A stretch of DNA of 64,000 bases from positions 1,105,413 through 1,169,412 of the forward strand of contig NZ_KQ948735.1 of the NCBI RefSeq assembly GCF_001514195.1, in the 5' to 3' direction. Both the position numbers and the translations under genes were made by a program. Under the pieces are notes generated by a model. The model ran no database searches and was not told the DNA's origin. It saw only the letters and a program-made list of their open reading frames with translations. This document shows, in pieces, positions 19,867 to 28,723 of the stretch. The DNA is from Streptomyces griseorubiginosus (lineage in GTDB: Bacteria; Actinomycetota; Actinomycetes; Streptomycetales; Streptomycetaceae). How positions within the stretch are numbered: the first letter of the stretch is position 1; every line of letters starts with the position of its first letter.

Positions 19867-20850
19867 ATGCGCCGCAAGACCAGCCTGGTCCTGCTCGCCC
19901 TCGCCGTGTTCTTCGCGGCGCTGTCCCCGCTGCTGCGCTGGTACGCCTTCCCGCGCCTGGCCAAGATCCCCGCGAACCAGTACCAGGACATGGTCCTGGA
20001 GGCCAAGGACGCCACCCTCCTCGACTACGGCACCATGACCGCGAAGAAGGTCTCGAAGGTCACCATCGTGCAGACCCTCAAGGGCGATGTGGCGGCCTCC
20101 GAGAAGATCGAGAAGACGGCGGGCAGGGACGTCGTCGTCTGGGACGGGCTGTCCTACGTCCAGGGCCCCGACGGCAAGATGGTCTCCGAGATCCCCGAGC
20201 GCTACATCTTCGACGCCCACAGCCAGGCCCCGGTCCACGCCCCCGGCGAGATGGTCGACGGCGACCCCGTCAAGCGCACCGGCATCGAGTTCAAGTGGCC
20301 CTTCCTGACGGAGAAACGGGACTACGAGTACTTCGACGCGCAGAGCCGCACCACCAACCCCATCCACTACGAGGGCACCCGGACCTTCCGCGGCGTGCCC
20401 GTCTACTACTTCGAGCAGACCGTCCCGTGGATCCAGGTCCCCTTCCCCAAGACCATGCCGGTCAAGGGCATCACTCCCGAGACCGTCGCCAGGACCGGCA
20501 CCACCCGCTGGTACACCACGGTCCGCAGGTTCTGGGTCGAACCGCTCACCGGCGCCCCCGTCTACGGCGAGGAGATCCACAAGGAGGAACTGCGCGGCGG
20601 CACCCTCCTCGGCGGCCGTGAGAAGGTCACCGCCTTCGCCGGGCACGTGAAGATGCGCGAGGACTACATCGAGCACACCGTCGACCTGGTGAAGGCCAAC
20701 CGCCTGCTAGTCCTCCTGATGACCTCCTACCTCCCCTGGGGCTTCGCGACCCTGGGCGTGCTCCTCCTGCTCCTCGCCCTGTGGCTGGAGGCCCGCAGCC
20801 GCCGCCCGCACCCGGCGAAGGTCCCGGAACCGGAACCGGTCACCGCCTGA
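19867..20850 (+). CDS. DUF3068 (PorA-like) membrane protein
   Basis: 327 residues: an N-terminal membrane anchor (LVLLALAVFFAALSPLL), a large extracytoplasmic domain (about 30-285) with repeated short beta stretches and Tyr-rich motifs (GLSYVQGPDGKMVSEIPERY, RGVPVYYFEQTVPW), and a C-terminal membrane segment (FATLGVLLLLLALWLEA). This is the DUF3068 architecture, annotated in some actinobacteria as porin PorA family, though pore activity for Streptomyces members is unproven. Its stop overlaps the convergent hrpB stop by 11 bases. Confidence 0.9.
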   Translation: MRRKTSLVLLALAVFFAALSPLLRWYAFPRLAKIPANQYQDMVLEAKDATLLDYGTMTAKKVSKVTIVQTLKGDVAASEKIEKTAGRDVVVWDGLSYVQGPDGKMVSEIPERYIFDAHSQAPVHAPGEMVDGDPVKRTGIEFKWPFLTEKRDYEYFDAQSRTTNPIHYEGTRTFRGVPVYYFEQTVPWIQVPFPKTMPVKGITPETVARTGTTRWYTTVRRFWVEPLTGAPVYGEEIHKEELRGGTLLGGREKVTAFAGHVKMREDYIEHTVDLVKANRLLVLLMTSYLPWGFATLGVLLLLLALWLEARSRRPHPAKVPEPEPVTA

Positions 20851-23365
20851 GCCGCGCGTTCGTGTACCGCGTCGGCTCGGCGCCCGCCGGGTCCTCCGGC
20901 CACGGATGCTTCGGATACCGGCCGCGCAACTCCGCCCGCACGCCCTTGTAGCCGTCCTTCCAGAAGGAGGCGAGGTCGGCCGTGACGGCGGCGGGCCGCC
21001 CGGCGGGGGAGAGGAGATGGACCAGGAGCGGCACCCCGGCGACCTCCGGTGAGGACTGGAGCCCGAACATCTCCTGCAACTTCACCGCCAGGACCGGCTG
21101 TTCGGGGTCCCCGTAGTCGATCCGGATCCTGGACCCGCTCGGTACGGCGATCCGCTCCGGCGCCAGCTCGTCGAGCCGCCCGGCCTCACCGGAGGCCCAC
21201 GGCAGAAGCCGCCGGAGCGCCGCACCGGCATCGAGGCGCGCCAGGTCGGCCCGTCGCCGGGCGCGGCTCAGTTCGGGCTCCAGCCACTCGTCCACGCGCG
21301 CGTGGAGGGCCTCGTCGGTGACCTCGGGCCACGGGTCGCCGAGGTGGTGGTGCAGGAACGCGAGCCGCTGCCGCAGGACGTCGGCGTCGGGCGTCCACCG
21401 CAGCAGTCGCAGACCGTCCTCGCGCAGCCCTTCGAGGAGCGCCTCGCGTACGAGGGCGGGGTCGGCGTTCCTCAGCGGCCGCACCGCCAGCTCGATCGCC
21501 CCGAGCCGCTCCACCCGCCGCGCCACGACGTCCCCGTCCGCCCAGTGCACCTCCTGGCGCTCGGAGTGCAGGGACGCGGCCGCCGACCGGGCAGTGTCCT
21601 CGTCGATCACGGCGGCGAGCTGCACGCGCGCGTGCCCCTTGCCCACGGGACGGTCCGCCACGGCGACGGCGATCCAGGGGGCGCCCCGCAGGGGAGAGGC
21701 CTCGGAGAGCTCGGCGCGGGTGCCGGAGGCCATGAGGTAGGAGCCGCCGTCCTTCTTCGCCACGCGTTCGGGGAAAGCCAGGGCGGCCACGAGTCCGGCC
21801 ACGCCGTCCTCGCCGGCGGCCACCGGCCGGGGGCCACCAGGGGCGGGCGCGTCCGTGGACTCCGTCGCGACGGCCCGGAGCCGACGCACCTCCGCCCGCC
21901 ACCGCCCCGCGTAGGCGTCGCCGCCGCGGCGGGCGGTGCGCAGCGCGCCCACGAGGTCGTCCCCGTACTCCCGCGGCGCCTCCTCGCTCAGCAGCGCGAC
22001 GACCTCGGCGGCACGCTCGTCCCCGACCGAGGCCGCCGCGTCCAGGAGCGCCCGCCCCACCCGTGGGTGCAGCCCCAGCCGCGCCAGCCGGACGCCCCGC
22101 CGTGTGGCCTTTCCGGACGGGTCCACCGCGTCCACCGCCGCGAGGGCCGCCCTGGCGGCCGTCATCGCCCCGACCGGGGGCGGATCCAGCAGCGCGAGCC
22201 CGGACGCGTCGTGATCGCCCCAGCAGGCCGCCTGGAGCGCGAACGCCGTCAGGTCGGCCACCTTGATCTCCGGAGCCGGGAAACGCGGCAGCCGGGCGTC
22301 CTCGGCCTCCGTCCAGCACCGGTACACCGCACCCGGCGCCTCCCGCCCGGCCCGGCCCGCCCGCTGTCGTCCGGCGGCCTGCGAGGCCCGCACGGTCGCC
22401 AGCGCGCTCAGCCCGCGCGCGTGGTCGACCCGCGGCTCCCGCGCGAGCCCCGCGTCCACGACCACCCGCACCCCGGGCACGGTCAGGGAGGACTCGGCCA
22501 CCGAGGTCGCGAGGACCACCCGGCGCCGCTCCCCGCCCGTCAGCACCGCGTCCTGCACGGCGGCCGGCGCCCGGCCGTGCACCTGGAGCACCTCCACGTC
22601 ACCGAGGCCGCCCAACTGCCCGGCCACGCGCGCGATCTCGCCCACGCCCGGGAGGAAGCACAGCACGTCCCCGTCCCGCTCGGACAGGGCCCGTCGCACC
22701 ACCGACGCCACGTGGGTGAGCAGCGCGGGATCGACCCGCATGCCGTGCGGCGGCCGTACCGGACGGGCCGGGGGCGCCCACACGACCTCCACCGGATGCG
22801 CGACGCCCGCCGCCTCGACCACGGGCGCGTCGCCCAGCAGCCCGGCCCAGCCCTGCGCGTCGGTCGTCGCGGACGCGGCCAGCAGCCGCAGCTCCGGGCG
22901 CAGGGTCTGCCGTACGTCCCACAGGAAGGCCGCCGCGGTGTCCGCGTCCAGGTGCCGTTCGTGGCACTCGTCCAGGACCACCACGTCGACGCCCGCCAGC
23001 TCCTGGTCGCGCTGGAGCCGCTGGAGCAGCACACCCGTGGTGACGACCTCCACGCGCGTGTGCCGTCCGACCGCCCGCTCGCCGCGCACCGTGAAACCCA
23101 CGCTCGCGCCGACCTGCTCGCCCAGCAGCCACGCCATCCGCCGGGCGGCCGCGCGGGCCGCGATGCGGCGGGGTTCGGCCACCACGACCCTCCGGGCGGG
23201 CGCGCCGGCGTCCAGCAGGCCGGCCAGCGCCAGCGGGACGAGGGTCGTCTTGCCGGTGCCCGGCAGCGCCACCAGGACCGCCGTGCCGTGTCCCTCCAGG
23301 GCGTCGCCCAGCGCGGGCAGGGCACCGCGTACGGGAAGGGCGTCCAGGGCGTCGTAACGGATCAC
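20840..23365 (-). CDS. hrpB: ATP-dependent helicase HrpB
   Basis: 841-residue DEAH/RHA-type helicase. Motif I is ALPGTGKTTLV (about 33-43); motif II is DECHERHLD rather than the more common DEFH. Motif III is SATTD, motif VI QRAGRAGREAPG, followed by the helicase-associated domain and the HrpB C-terminal domain. GTG start, VIRYDALDALPVRGALPAL, agrees with family N-termini. The cellular role of HrpB is poorly known; an RNA-related function is inferred from the family. Confidence 0.95.
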   Translation of the reverse strand: MIRYDALDALPVRGALPALGDALEGHGTAVLVALPGTGKTTLVPLALAGLLDAGAPARRVVVAEPRRIAARAAARRMAWLLGEQVGASVGFTVRGERAVGRHTRVEVVTTGVLLQRLQRDQELAGVDVVVLDECHERHLDADTAAAFLWDVRQTLRPELRLLAASATTDAQGWAGLLGDAPVVEAAGVAHPVEVVWAPPARPVRPPHGMRVDPALLTHVASVVRRALSERDGDVLCFLPGVGEIARVAGQLGGLGDVEVLQVHGRAPAAVQDAVLTGGERRRVVLATSVAESSLTVPGVRVVVDAGLAREPRVDHARGLSALATVRASQAAGRQRAGRAGREAPGAVYRCWTEAEDARLPRFPAPEIKVADLTAFALQAACWGDHDASGLALLDPPPVGAMTAARAALAAVDAVDPSGKATRRGVRLARLGLHPRVGRALLDAAASVGDERAAEVVALLSEEAPREYGDDLVGALRTARRGGDAYAGRWRAEVRRLRAVATESTDAPAPGGPRPVAAGEDGVAGLVAALAFPERVAKKDGGSYLMASGTRAELSEASPLRGAPWIAVAVADRPVGKGHARVQLAAVIDEDTARSAAASLHSERQEVHWADGDVVARRVERLGAIELAVRPLRNADPALVREALLEGLREDGLRLLRWTPDADVLRQRLAFLHHHLGDPWPEVTDEALHARVDEWLEPELSRARRRADLARLDAGAALRRLLPWASGEAGRLDELAPERIAVPSGSRIRIDYGDPEQPVLAVKLQEMFGLQSSPEVAGVPLLVHLLSPAGRPAAVTADLASFWKDGYKGVRAELRGRYPKHPWPEDPAGAEPTRYTNARLRR

Positions 23366-23407
23366 GCCCCTAGTGTCGTACGACCGCCCCGGCGCCCTGG
23401 CAGTGCG

Positions 23408-24106
23408 TCAGTCCCGTTCGCACACGAAGATCGCCGAGCCGGGGATCAGGTTGCCGCGCAGCGGGGACCAGCCGCCCCACTCCGACGTGTTCCAGGCCGG
23501 CCACTCCGGCTCCACCAGGTCGACCAGGCGGAAGCCGCCGGCGACCACGTCACGGACCCGGTCGCCGATGGTGCGGTGGTGCTCGACGTAGACCGCGTCG
23601 CCGTTCTCGTCCTGCTCGACGTAGGGCGTGCGGTCGAAGTAGGAGGCCGAGACCGACAGGCCCTCGGGTCCCGGCTCGTCCGGGAAGGCCCAGCGGATCG
23701 GGTGGGTCACCGAGAAGACGAAGCGGCCGCCCGGACGCAGGACCCGGCGCACCTCCTTCAGGACCAGCACCGGGTCGGCGACGAACGGCAGCGCGCCGTA
23801 CGCCGAGCACGCCAGGTCGAAGGAGCCGTCCGCGAAGGGCAGGGCGCCCGCGTCGGCGCAGACCAGGGGGAAGGCCGCACCGATGCGCAGGGCGTGCTGG
23901 AGCTGGCGGTGGGAGATGTCCAGGGCGACCGGGCGGGCGCCCTGCGCGGCCAGCCACCGCGCGCACTGGGCCGCGCCCGCGCCGATCTCCAGGACGTCCT
24001 TCCCCTTGAGGTCCTCGGGCGGGCCCAGCAGCTCGGCCTCCACCTCGTCGAGTCCCTCCGGACCCCAGACGAACCGGTCGTCGCCGAGGAAGGTGCCGTG
24101 CTCCAC
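23408..24106 (-). CDS. Class I SAM-dependent methyltransferase, true N-terminus uncertain
   Basis: 232 residues from the first usable start, GTG at 24106. SAM-binding motif I is VLEIGAGAAQCARWL (about 36-50), with motif II VALDIS and the core LRPGGRFVFSVTHP. The frame remains open upstream to 24322 and reads NRNWWDRNADEYQ directly before the GTG. That is the usual beginning of this methyltransferase family, so translation probably starts earlier, yet no ATG, GTG, TTG or CTG exists in that stretch. An ATC pair at 24256-24251 follows GAGGGAG. Either a rare start codon or a lesion is implied. Substrate unknown. Confidence 0.8.
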   Translation of the reverse strand: MEHGTFLGDDRFVWGPEGLDEVEAELLGPPEDLKGKDVLEIGAGAAQCARWLAAQGARPVALDISHRQLQHALRIGAAFPLVCADAGALPFADGSFDLACSAYGALPFVADPVLVLKEVRRVLRPGGRFVFSVTHPIRWAFPDEPGPEGLSVSASYFDRTPYVEQDENGDAVYVEHHRTIGDRVRDVVAGGFRLVDLVEPEWPAWNTSEWGGWSPLRGNLIPGSAIFVCERD

Positions 24107-24624
24107 CTGGTACTCGTCCGCGTTGCGGTCCCACCAGCCGCGGTTGGCGCGGGCGCTCTCGGTGACGTCGGCGTCGCGGCGGGTGGCCTCGGGTTCGGTG
24201 TCCGCTCCGGAGTCCGGCGCGGTGTCCTGCTGATGTGATGCGGGCCCTTGGATGATCGGCTCCCTCGTCGTACTCTTCCGTCCAACCCGTCGGCGGCGGC
24301 CGTCATGAATGGGGCGCCGTCACGCGCGCGTGGCCTCGTGAGACAGGTTTTGTGCCGGGTATGCGGCGATCCGCCCCGGGTGTGCGCCTTCGCGCATTGA
24401 CCCTGTCCGGCTGCCCCCGTATGCTACAAGTTGCGCTGCGGGCCTGCGCACCTCAGACGTAGCAGGCTGCGCTCGCATCTGTCGTATGTCCCCTCGGTTG
24501 TCGAGGCGCCATCACCGGATTCCGGTGGGGCGCTTCCTTGGCTGTCCGGCTTCTTCAGAGCGACACGGGCTCCCGGCGTAGCAGTACCTACGACTTCAAT
24601 GTCCGTACCGGAGCCCTTTCCCAC
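24107..24624. other. rpsA upstream region
   Basis: The left part probably encodes the N-terminus of the divergent methyltransferase (to about 24256). The right part holds the rpsA promoter and a leader of about 190 bases that is less GC-rich than its surroundings. No separate gene is supported. Confidence 0.6.
24397..24425 (+). promoter_or_regulatory. Strong sigma-70 (HrdB-type) promoter of rpsA
   Basis: TTGACC (24397-24402), a 17-base spacer and TATGCT (24420-24425) match the housekeeping consensus closely. Transcription would begin near 24432 and leave a 5' leader of about 190 bases before the rpsA ATG. Confidence 0.8.
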
Positions 24625-26121
24625 ATGACGAGCAGCACCGAGACCACCGCCACCACCCCGCAGGTTGCGGTCAACGACATCGGTAACGAGGAAGCCTTCC
24701 TCGCCGCTATCGACGAGACGATCAAGTACTTCAACGATGGCGACATCGTCGACGGCGTCATCGTCAAGGTTGACCGGGACGAGGTTCTCCTCGACATCGG
24801 TTACAAGACCGAAGGTGTCATCCCGAGCCGCGAGCTCTCGATCAAGCACGACGTCGACCCCAACGAGGTCGTCGCCGTCGGTGACGAGATCGAAGCCCTT
24901 GTTCTCCAGAAGGAGGACAAGGAAGGCCGCCTGATCCTCTCGAAGAAGCGCGCCCAGTACGAGCGCGCCTGGGGCACCATCGAGAAGATCAAGGAAGAGG
25001 ACGGCATCGTCACCGGTACCGTCATCGAGGTCGTCAAGGGTGGTCTCATCCTCGACATCGGCCTCCGTGGCTTCCTCCCGGCCTCCCTGGTCGAGATGCG
25101 CCGCGTCCGCGACCTCCAGCCCTACGTGGGCAAGGAGCTCGAGGCCAAGATCATCGAGCTGGACAAGAACCGCAACAACGTGGTCCTGTCCCGCCGTGCC
25201 TGGCTGGAGCAGACCCAGTCCGAGGTCCGCCAGACGTTCCTCACGACCCTCCAGAAGGGTCAGGTCCGCTCCGGCGTGGTCTCCTCGATCGTCAACTTCG
25301 GTGCCTTCGTGGACCTGGGTGGCGTCGACGGTCTGGTCCACGTCTCCGAGCTGTCCTGGAAGCACATCGACCACCCCTCCGAGGTTGTCGAGGTCGGCCA
25401 GGAGGTCACCGTCGAGGTCCTCGACGTCGACATGGACCGCGAGCGTGTCTCCCTGTCGCTGAAGGCGACCCAGGAAGACCCGTGGCAGCAGTTCGCCCGC
25501 ACGCACCAGATCGGTCAGGTCGTGCCCGGCAAGGTCACGAAGCTGGTTCCGTTCGGTGCGTTCGTCCGCGTGGACGAGGGCATCGAGGGTCTGGTCCACA
25601 TCTCCGAGCTGGCCGAGCGCCACGTGGAGATCCCGGAGCAGGTCGTCCAGGTCAACGACGAGATCTTCGTCAAGGTCATCGACATCGACCTCGAGCGCCG
25701 TCGCATCAGCCTCTCGCTGAAGCAGGCCAACGAGTCCTTCGGTGCCGACCCGGCCTCGGTCGAGTTCGACCCGACCCTGTACGGCATGGCCGCGTCCTAC
25801 GACGACCAGGGCAACTACATCTACCCCGAGGGCTTCGACCCCGAGACCAACGACTGGCTCGAGGGCTTCGAGGCTCAGCGCGAGGTGTGGGAGAACCAGT
25901 ACGCCGAGGCGCAGTCCCGCTTCGAGCAGCACCAGCAGCAGGTCATCAAGAGCCGCGAGGCCGACGCCGCTGCCGCTGCCGAGGGTGGCGACGCCGCGGG
26001 TGCGGCTCCGGTCGCGGGTGGTGGCTCGTACTCCTCCGAGGGTGCGGACACCTCCGGTGCGCTGGCTTCCGACGAGGCGCTCGCTGCGCTTCGCGAGAAG
26101 CTCGCGGGTGGCCAGAGCTGA
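24625..26121 (+). CDS. rpsA: 30S ribosomal protein S1
   Basis: 498-residue ribosomal protein that helps mRNA bind the 30S subunit. Four S1 RNA-binding repeats are visible at roughly 36-105, 122-188, 208-277 and 294-363; the third and fourth contain the typical NFGAFVDLGGVDGLVHVSEL and PFGAFVRVDEGIEGLVHISE. The actinobacterial protein has four repeats, not the six of E. coli, and a Gln/Ala-rich tail ending in LREKLAGGQS. The ATG at 24625 is preceded by GGAG. Codon use is strongly biased, as expected for a highly expressed gene. Confidence 0.97.
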   Translation: MTSSTETTATTPQVAVNDIGNEEAFLAAIDETIKYFNDGDIVDGVIVKVDRDEVLLDIGYKTEGVIPSRELSIKHDVDPNEVVAVGDEIEALVLQKEDKEGRLILSKKRAQYERAWGTIEKIKEEDGIVTGTVIEVVKGGLILDIGLRGFLPASLVEMRRVRDLQPYVGKELEAKIIELDKNRNNVVLSRRAWLEQTQSEVRQTFLTTLQKGQVRSGVVSSIVNFGAFVDLGGVDGLVHVSELSWKHIDHPSEVVEVGQEVTVEVLDVDMDRERVSLSLKATQEDPWQQFARTHQIGQVVPGKVTKLVPFGAFVRVDEGIEGLVHISELAERHVEIPEQVVQVNDEIFVKVIDIDLERRRISLSLKQANESFGADPASVEFDPTLYGMAASYDDQGNYIYPEGFDPETNDWLEGFEAQREVWENQYAEAQSRFEQHQQQVIKSREADAAAAAEGGDAAGAAPVAGGGSYSSEGADTSGALASDEALAALREKLAGGQS

Positions 26122-26148
26122 ACGCTGGCTCGCTGAGGCTTAGCCGGT

Positions 26149-26193
26149 AACTGAAGGGCCGTACCTTTCGAGGTGCGGTCCTTCAGTGTTTTC
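26149..26193 (+). terminator. rpsA terminator
   Basis: Stem CTGAAGG-GCCGTACC with GGTGCGGT-CCTTCAG (26151-26187) followed by TGTTTTC gives a conventional factor-independent terminator. Confidence 0.8.
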
Positions 26194-26240
26194 GGTTTGC
26201 TCTCGGCTTACGGCAGGTGGGGCTTCTCGCGCCGTTCCCC

Positions 26241-26265
26241 GCGCCCCTGACGGGGCGCGTTTTTG
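26241..26265 (+). terminator. Second terminator behind rpsA
   Basis: GCGCCCC (26241-26247) pairs with GGGGCGC (26252-26258) and is followed by GTTTTT. It is embedded in a copy of the interspersed TTCCCCGCGCCCCT repeat and backs up the first hairpin. Confidence 0.7.
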
Positions 26266-26335
26266 GGGGCCCCAGTGGGAATGCCGCTGTTCCAGGGCGT
26301 GTTGATGTGTGTGAACACGAGGAGGAGCGGTCACT

Positions 26336-27274
26336 GTGCTTGATCCGCAGGGTTTGTACGCATGGGAGCCCAAGGGCCTGGCCGTCGTCGACATGGCGCT
26401 CGCCCAGGAGTCGGCCGGCCTGGTCATGCTCTACCACTTCGACGGATACATCGACGCTGGTGAGACCGGCGACCAGATCGTCGACCGGCTGCTCGACACG
26501 CTGCCGAACCAGGTGGTGGCCCGGTTCGACCACGACCGGCTCGTGGACTACCGCGCCCGCCGCCCGCTGCTCACCTTCAAGCGGGACCGCTGGACGGCCT
26601 ACGAGGAGCCCACGATCGACGTGCGGCTCGTCCAGGACGCCACCGGGGCGCCCTTCCTGCTGCTGTCCGGCCCGGAGCCGGACGTCGAGTGGGAGCGTTT
26701 CGCCGCCGCTGTCCAGCAGATCGTGGAGCGGCTCGGCGTGCGGCTGTCCGTGAACTTCCACGGCATCCCCATGGGCGTCCCGCACACCCGGCCCGTCGGC
26801 CTCACCCCGCACGGCAACCGGCACGACCTCGTCCCCGGCCACCGCAGCCCCTTCGAGGAGGCGCAGGTGCCCGGCAGCGCCGAGGCCCTCGTCGAGTACC
26901 GGCTCATGGAGGCCGGCCACGACGTCCTGGGCGTCGCCGCGCACGTGCCGCACTACATCGCGCGCTCGCCGTACCCGGACGCCGCCCTGACCGTCCTGGA
27001 GGCCATCACGGCCGCCACCGGCATGGTCCTGCCCGGCATCGCCCACGCCCTGCGCACCGACGCCCACCGCACCCAGACCGAGATCGACCGCCAGATCCAG
27101 GAGGGCGACGAGGAGCTCGTGGCCCTGGTCAACGGGCTCGAGCACCAGTACGACGCGGCGGCCGGCGCGGAGACCAGGGGCAACATGCTCGCCGAACCGG
27201 TCGACATCCCCTCTGCCGACGAGATCGGGCTGGAGTTCGAGCGCTTCCTGGCGGAACGGGAAGGCGACAGCTGA
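26336..27274 (+). CDS. PAC2 family protein
   Basis: 312-residue cytoplasmic protein of the PAC2 (proteasome assembly chaperone 2) superfamily. Family segments are [20 protein letters not shown] near the N-terminus, the central [21 protein letters not shown] and [19 protein letters not shown]. Bacterial members are of unknown function; the eukaryotic name implies nothing certain here. GTG start follows GAGGAG by nine bases. It lies directly upstream of coaE but coaE appears to have its own -10 element. Confidence 0.9.
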   Translation: MLDPQGLYAWEPKGLAVVDMALAQESAGLVMLYHFDGYIDAGETGDQIVDRLLDTLPNQVVARFDHDRLVDYRARRPLLTFKRDRWTAYEEPTIDVRLVQDATGAPFLLLSGPEPDVEWERFAAAVQQIVERLGVRLSVNFHGIPMGVPHTRPVGLTPHGNRHDLVPGHRSPFEEAQVPGSAEALVEYRLMEAGHDVLGVAAHVPHYIARSPYPDAALTVLEAITAATGMVLPGIAHALRTDAHRTQTEIDRQIQEGDEELVALVNGLEHQYDAAAGAETRGNMLAEPVDIPSADEIGLEFERFLAEREGDS

Positions 27275-27292
27275 CCCGCGGCGGCGAGCGTC

Positions 27293-27298
27293 TAGGCT
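27293..27298 (+). promoter_or_regulatory. Putative -10 element for leaderless coaE mRNA
   Basis: TAGGCT is followed by seven bases and then the coaE ATG, the spacing seen for leaderless Streptomyces transcripts. A weak -35 (CTGACC, 27271-27276) lies 16 bases upstream. Confidence 0.4.
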
Positions 27299-27305
27299 TC
27301 CGGCC

Positions 27306-27923
27306 ATGCTGAAGGTGGGCCTGACCGGCGGTATCGGCGCCGGCAAGAGCGAGGTGTCGAGGCTGCTCGTGGAGCACGGCGCCGTCCTGATCGACGCGGA
27401 CCGCATCGCACGCGAGGTCGTGGCGCCGGGCACCCCCGGCCTCGCGGCTGTCGTGGCGGCCTTCGGCGAGGAGGTGCTCGCCGAGGACGGCGGTCTCGAC
27501 CGGCCGAAGCTGGGCTCCATCGTCTTCGCCGACCCGGACCGGCTCGCCGTACTGAACTCGATCGTGCACCCCCTCGTCGGTACCCGGTCCCGTGAGCTGG
27601 AATCGGCCGCCGCCGAGGACGCCGTCGTCGTCCATGACGTGCCCCTCCTCGCGGAGAACTCCCTCGCCCCGCTCTACGACCTCGTGGTCGTCGTCGACGC
27701 GAGCCCCAGGACCCAGCTCGACCGGCTCGTCAGGCTGCGCGGCATGACCGAGCAGGACGCACGCGCGCGTATGGCCGCCCAGGCGACGCGCGAGAAGCGC
27801 CTGGAGATCGCGGACATCGTCATCGACAACGACGTCCCCCTGGACGACCTGCGGCAACGCGTCCAGGACGTATGGGGCGATCTCGTACGACGGGCGCGCG
27901 TGTCACAGGGGTCCCAGGAATAG
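27306..27923 (+). CDS. coaE: Dephospho-CoA kinase
   Basis: 205 residues. Transfers phosphate from ATP to the 3'-hydroxyl of dephospho-CoA, the last step of coenzyme A synthesis. The P-loop GGIGAGKS is at about 8-15 ([12 protein letters not shown]), [11 protein letters not shown] carries the conserved Asp, and [11 protein letters not shown] and [17 protein letters not shown] complete the family pattern. Length is normal for stand-alone CoaE. No ribosome site is evident, in agreement with a leaderless start. Confidence 0.97.
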   Translation: MLKVGLTGGIGAGKSEVSRLLVEHGAVLIDADRIAREVVAPGTPGLAAVVAAFGEEVLAEDGGLDRPKLGSIVFADPDRLAVLNSIVHPLVGTRSRELESAAAEDAVVVHDVPLLAENSLAPLYDLVVVVDASPRTQLDRLVRLRGMTEQDARARMAAQATREKRLEIADIVIDNDVPLDDLRQRVQDVWGDLVRRARVSQGSQE

Positions 27924-27973
27924 CGTGGCCCTGTCCGGGCGTTGAACCCTTCCAGTGAGGGAAGGACTGTGCC

Positions 27974-28354
27974 GTGCCCGAGACCAGCGGTTCGACCGGA
28001 CGTACTCCGGAGACGCATGTCATCGACTTCCGCGCCGCGGAGCAGTTGCTCTCCGCGCGGGACCCGCGAGGCGCGGTGAAGCTGCTCGACTCCGTCATCG
28101 CCGCCCACCCGGAGAACACAGCGGCCCGGCTGCTGCGTGCGCGCGCCTTCTTCGCCGCCGCGCAACTGCGCCCCGCCGAACTGGAGTTCACCATCGTCCT
28201 GGAGCGTGAGCCGGACAACGCCTTCGCCCACTTCGCGCTCGCGCGCACCTACGAGCGACAGGGGCGGCCGGACCAGGCCAGGCGGCACTTCCGGCTGGCC
28301 GCCGCCCTCGACCCGAACCCGGAGTTCCTGAAGGCGGCACGCTTCGAGTCCTGA
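27974..28354 (+). CDS. Tetratricopeptide repeat protein
   Basis: 126 residues containing about three TPR helical pairs: AAEQLLSARDPRGAVKLLDS, NTAARLLRARAFFAAAQLRP and NAFAHFALARTYERQGRPDQ. Such scaffolds bind partner proteins; no partner is indicated by sequence. GTG start at 27974. It follows coaE by 50 bases on the same strand. Confidence 0.88.
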   Translation: MPETSGSTGRTPETHVIDFRAAEQLLSARDPRGAVKLLDSVIAAHPENTAARLLRARAFFAAAQLRPAELEFTIVLEREPDNAFAHFALARTYERQGRPDQARRHFRLAAALDPNPEFLKAARFES

Positions 28355-28380
28355 GGCACCCGCGCCCCCGAGGACCCGGC

Positions 28381-28656
28381 CTACCTGGGCCGGTTCTCCG
28401 GCGGCCGGTACGGCGGGATGTCGGGGCCCGGCTGGTAGTGCGGGCCCTGGCGGATGTGCCGCAGGATCAGGGTGAGATCGACCGTGATCACCAGCCACAG
28501 GGCACCGCAGGCGACGGCCCACCCGGGACGTCCCGCCAGCGCGAACGCGACCGTGCCGGCGATCGTCCAGACCAGCCCCCACACGGTCAGCCAGAACCTC
28601 GCCCGCAGCGCACTGCGTGCTGTCGTCGGCTCACTGCCCGTACGCATCGGGATCAT
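28381..28656 (-). CDS. DUF6343-like small membrane protein
   Basis: 91 residues with two membrane segments (FWLTVWGLVWTIAGTVAFAL and WAVACGALWLVITVDLTLIL) joined by a short Gly-Arg-Pro-Gly loop, and a conserved Pro-rich tail HYQPGPDIPPYRPPE. This matches the small Streptomyces membrane proteins I know as DUF6343; the family number is from memory. Convergent with the TPR gene. Function unknown. Confidence 0.75.
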   Translation of the reverse strand: MIPMRTGSEPTTARSALRARFWLTVWGLVWTIAGTVAFALAGRPGWAVACGALWLVITVDLTLILRHIRQGPHYQPGPDIPPYRPPENRPR

Positions 28657-28723
28657 CGCTCCTCCTTTGCAACGTACTCTTCGGAACGGACGTAGAGCAA
28701 AGGGCCGAGCAGGAGGTCACCGC

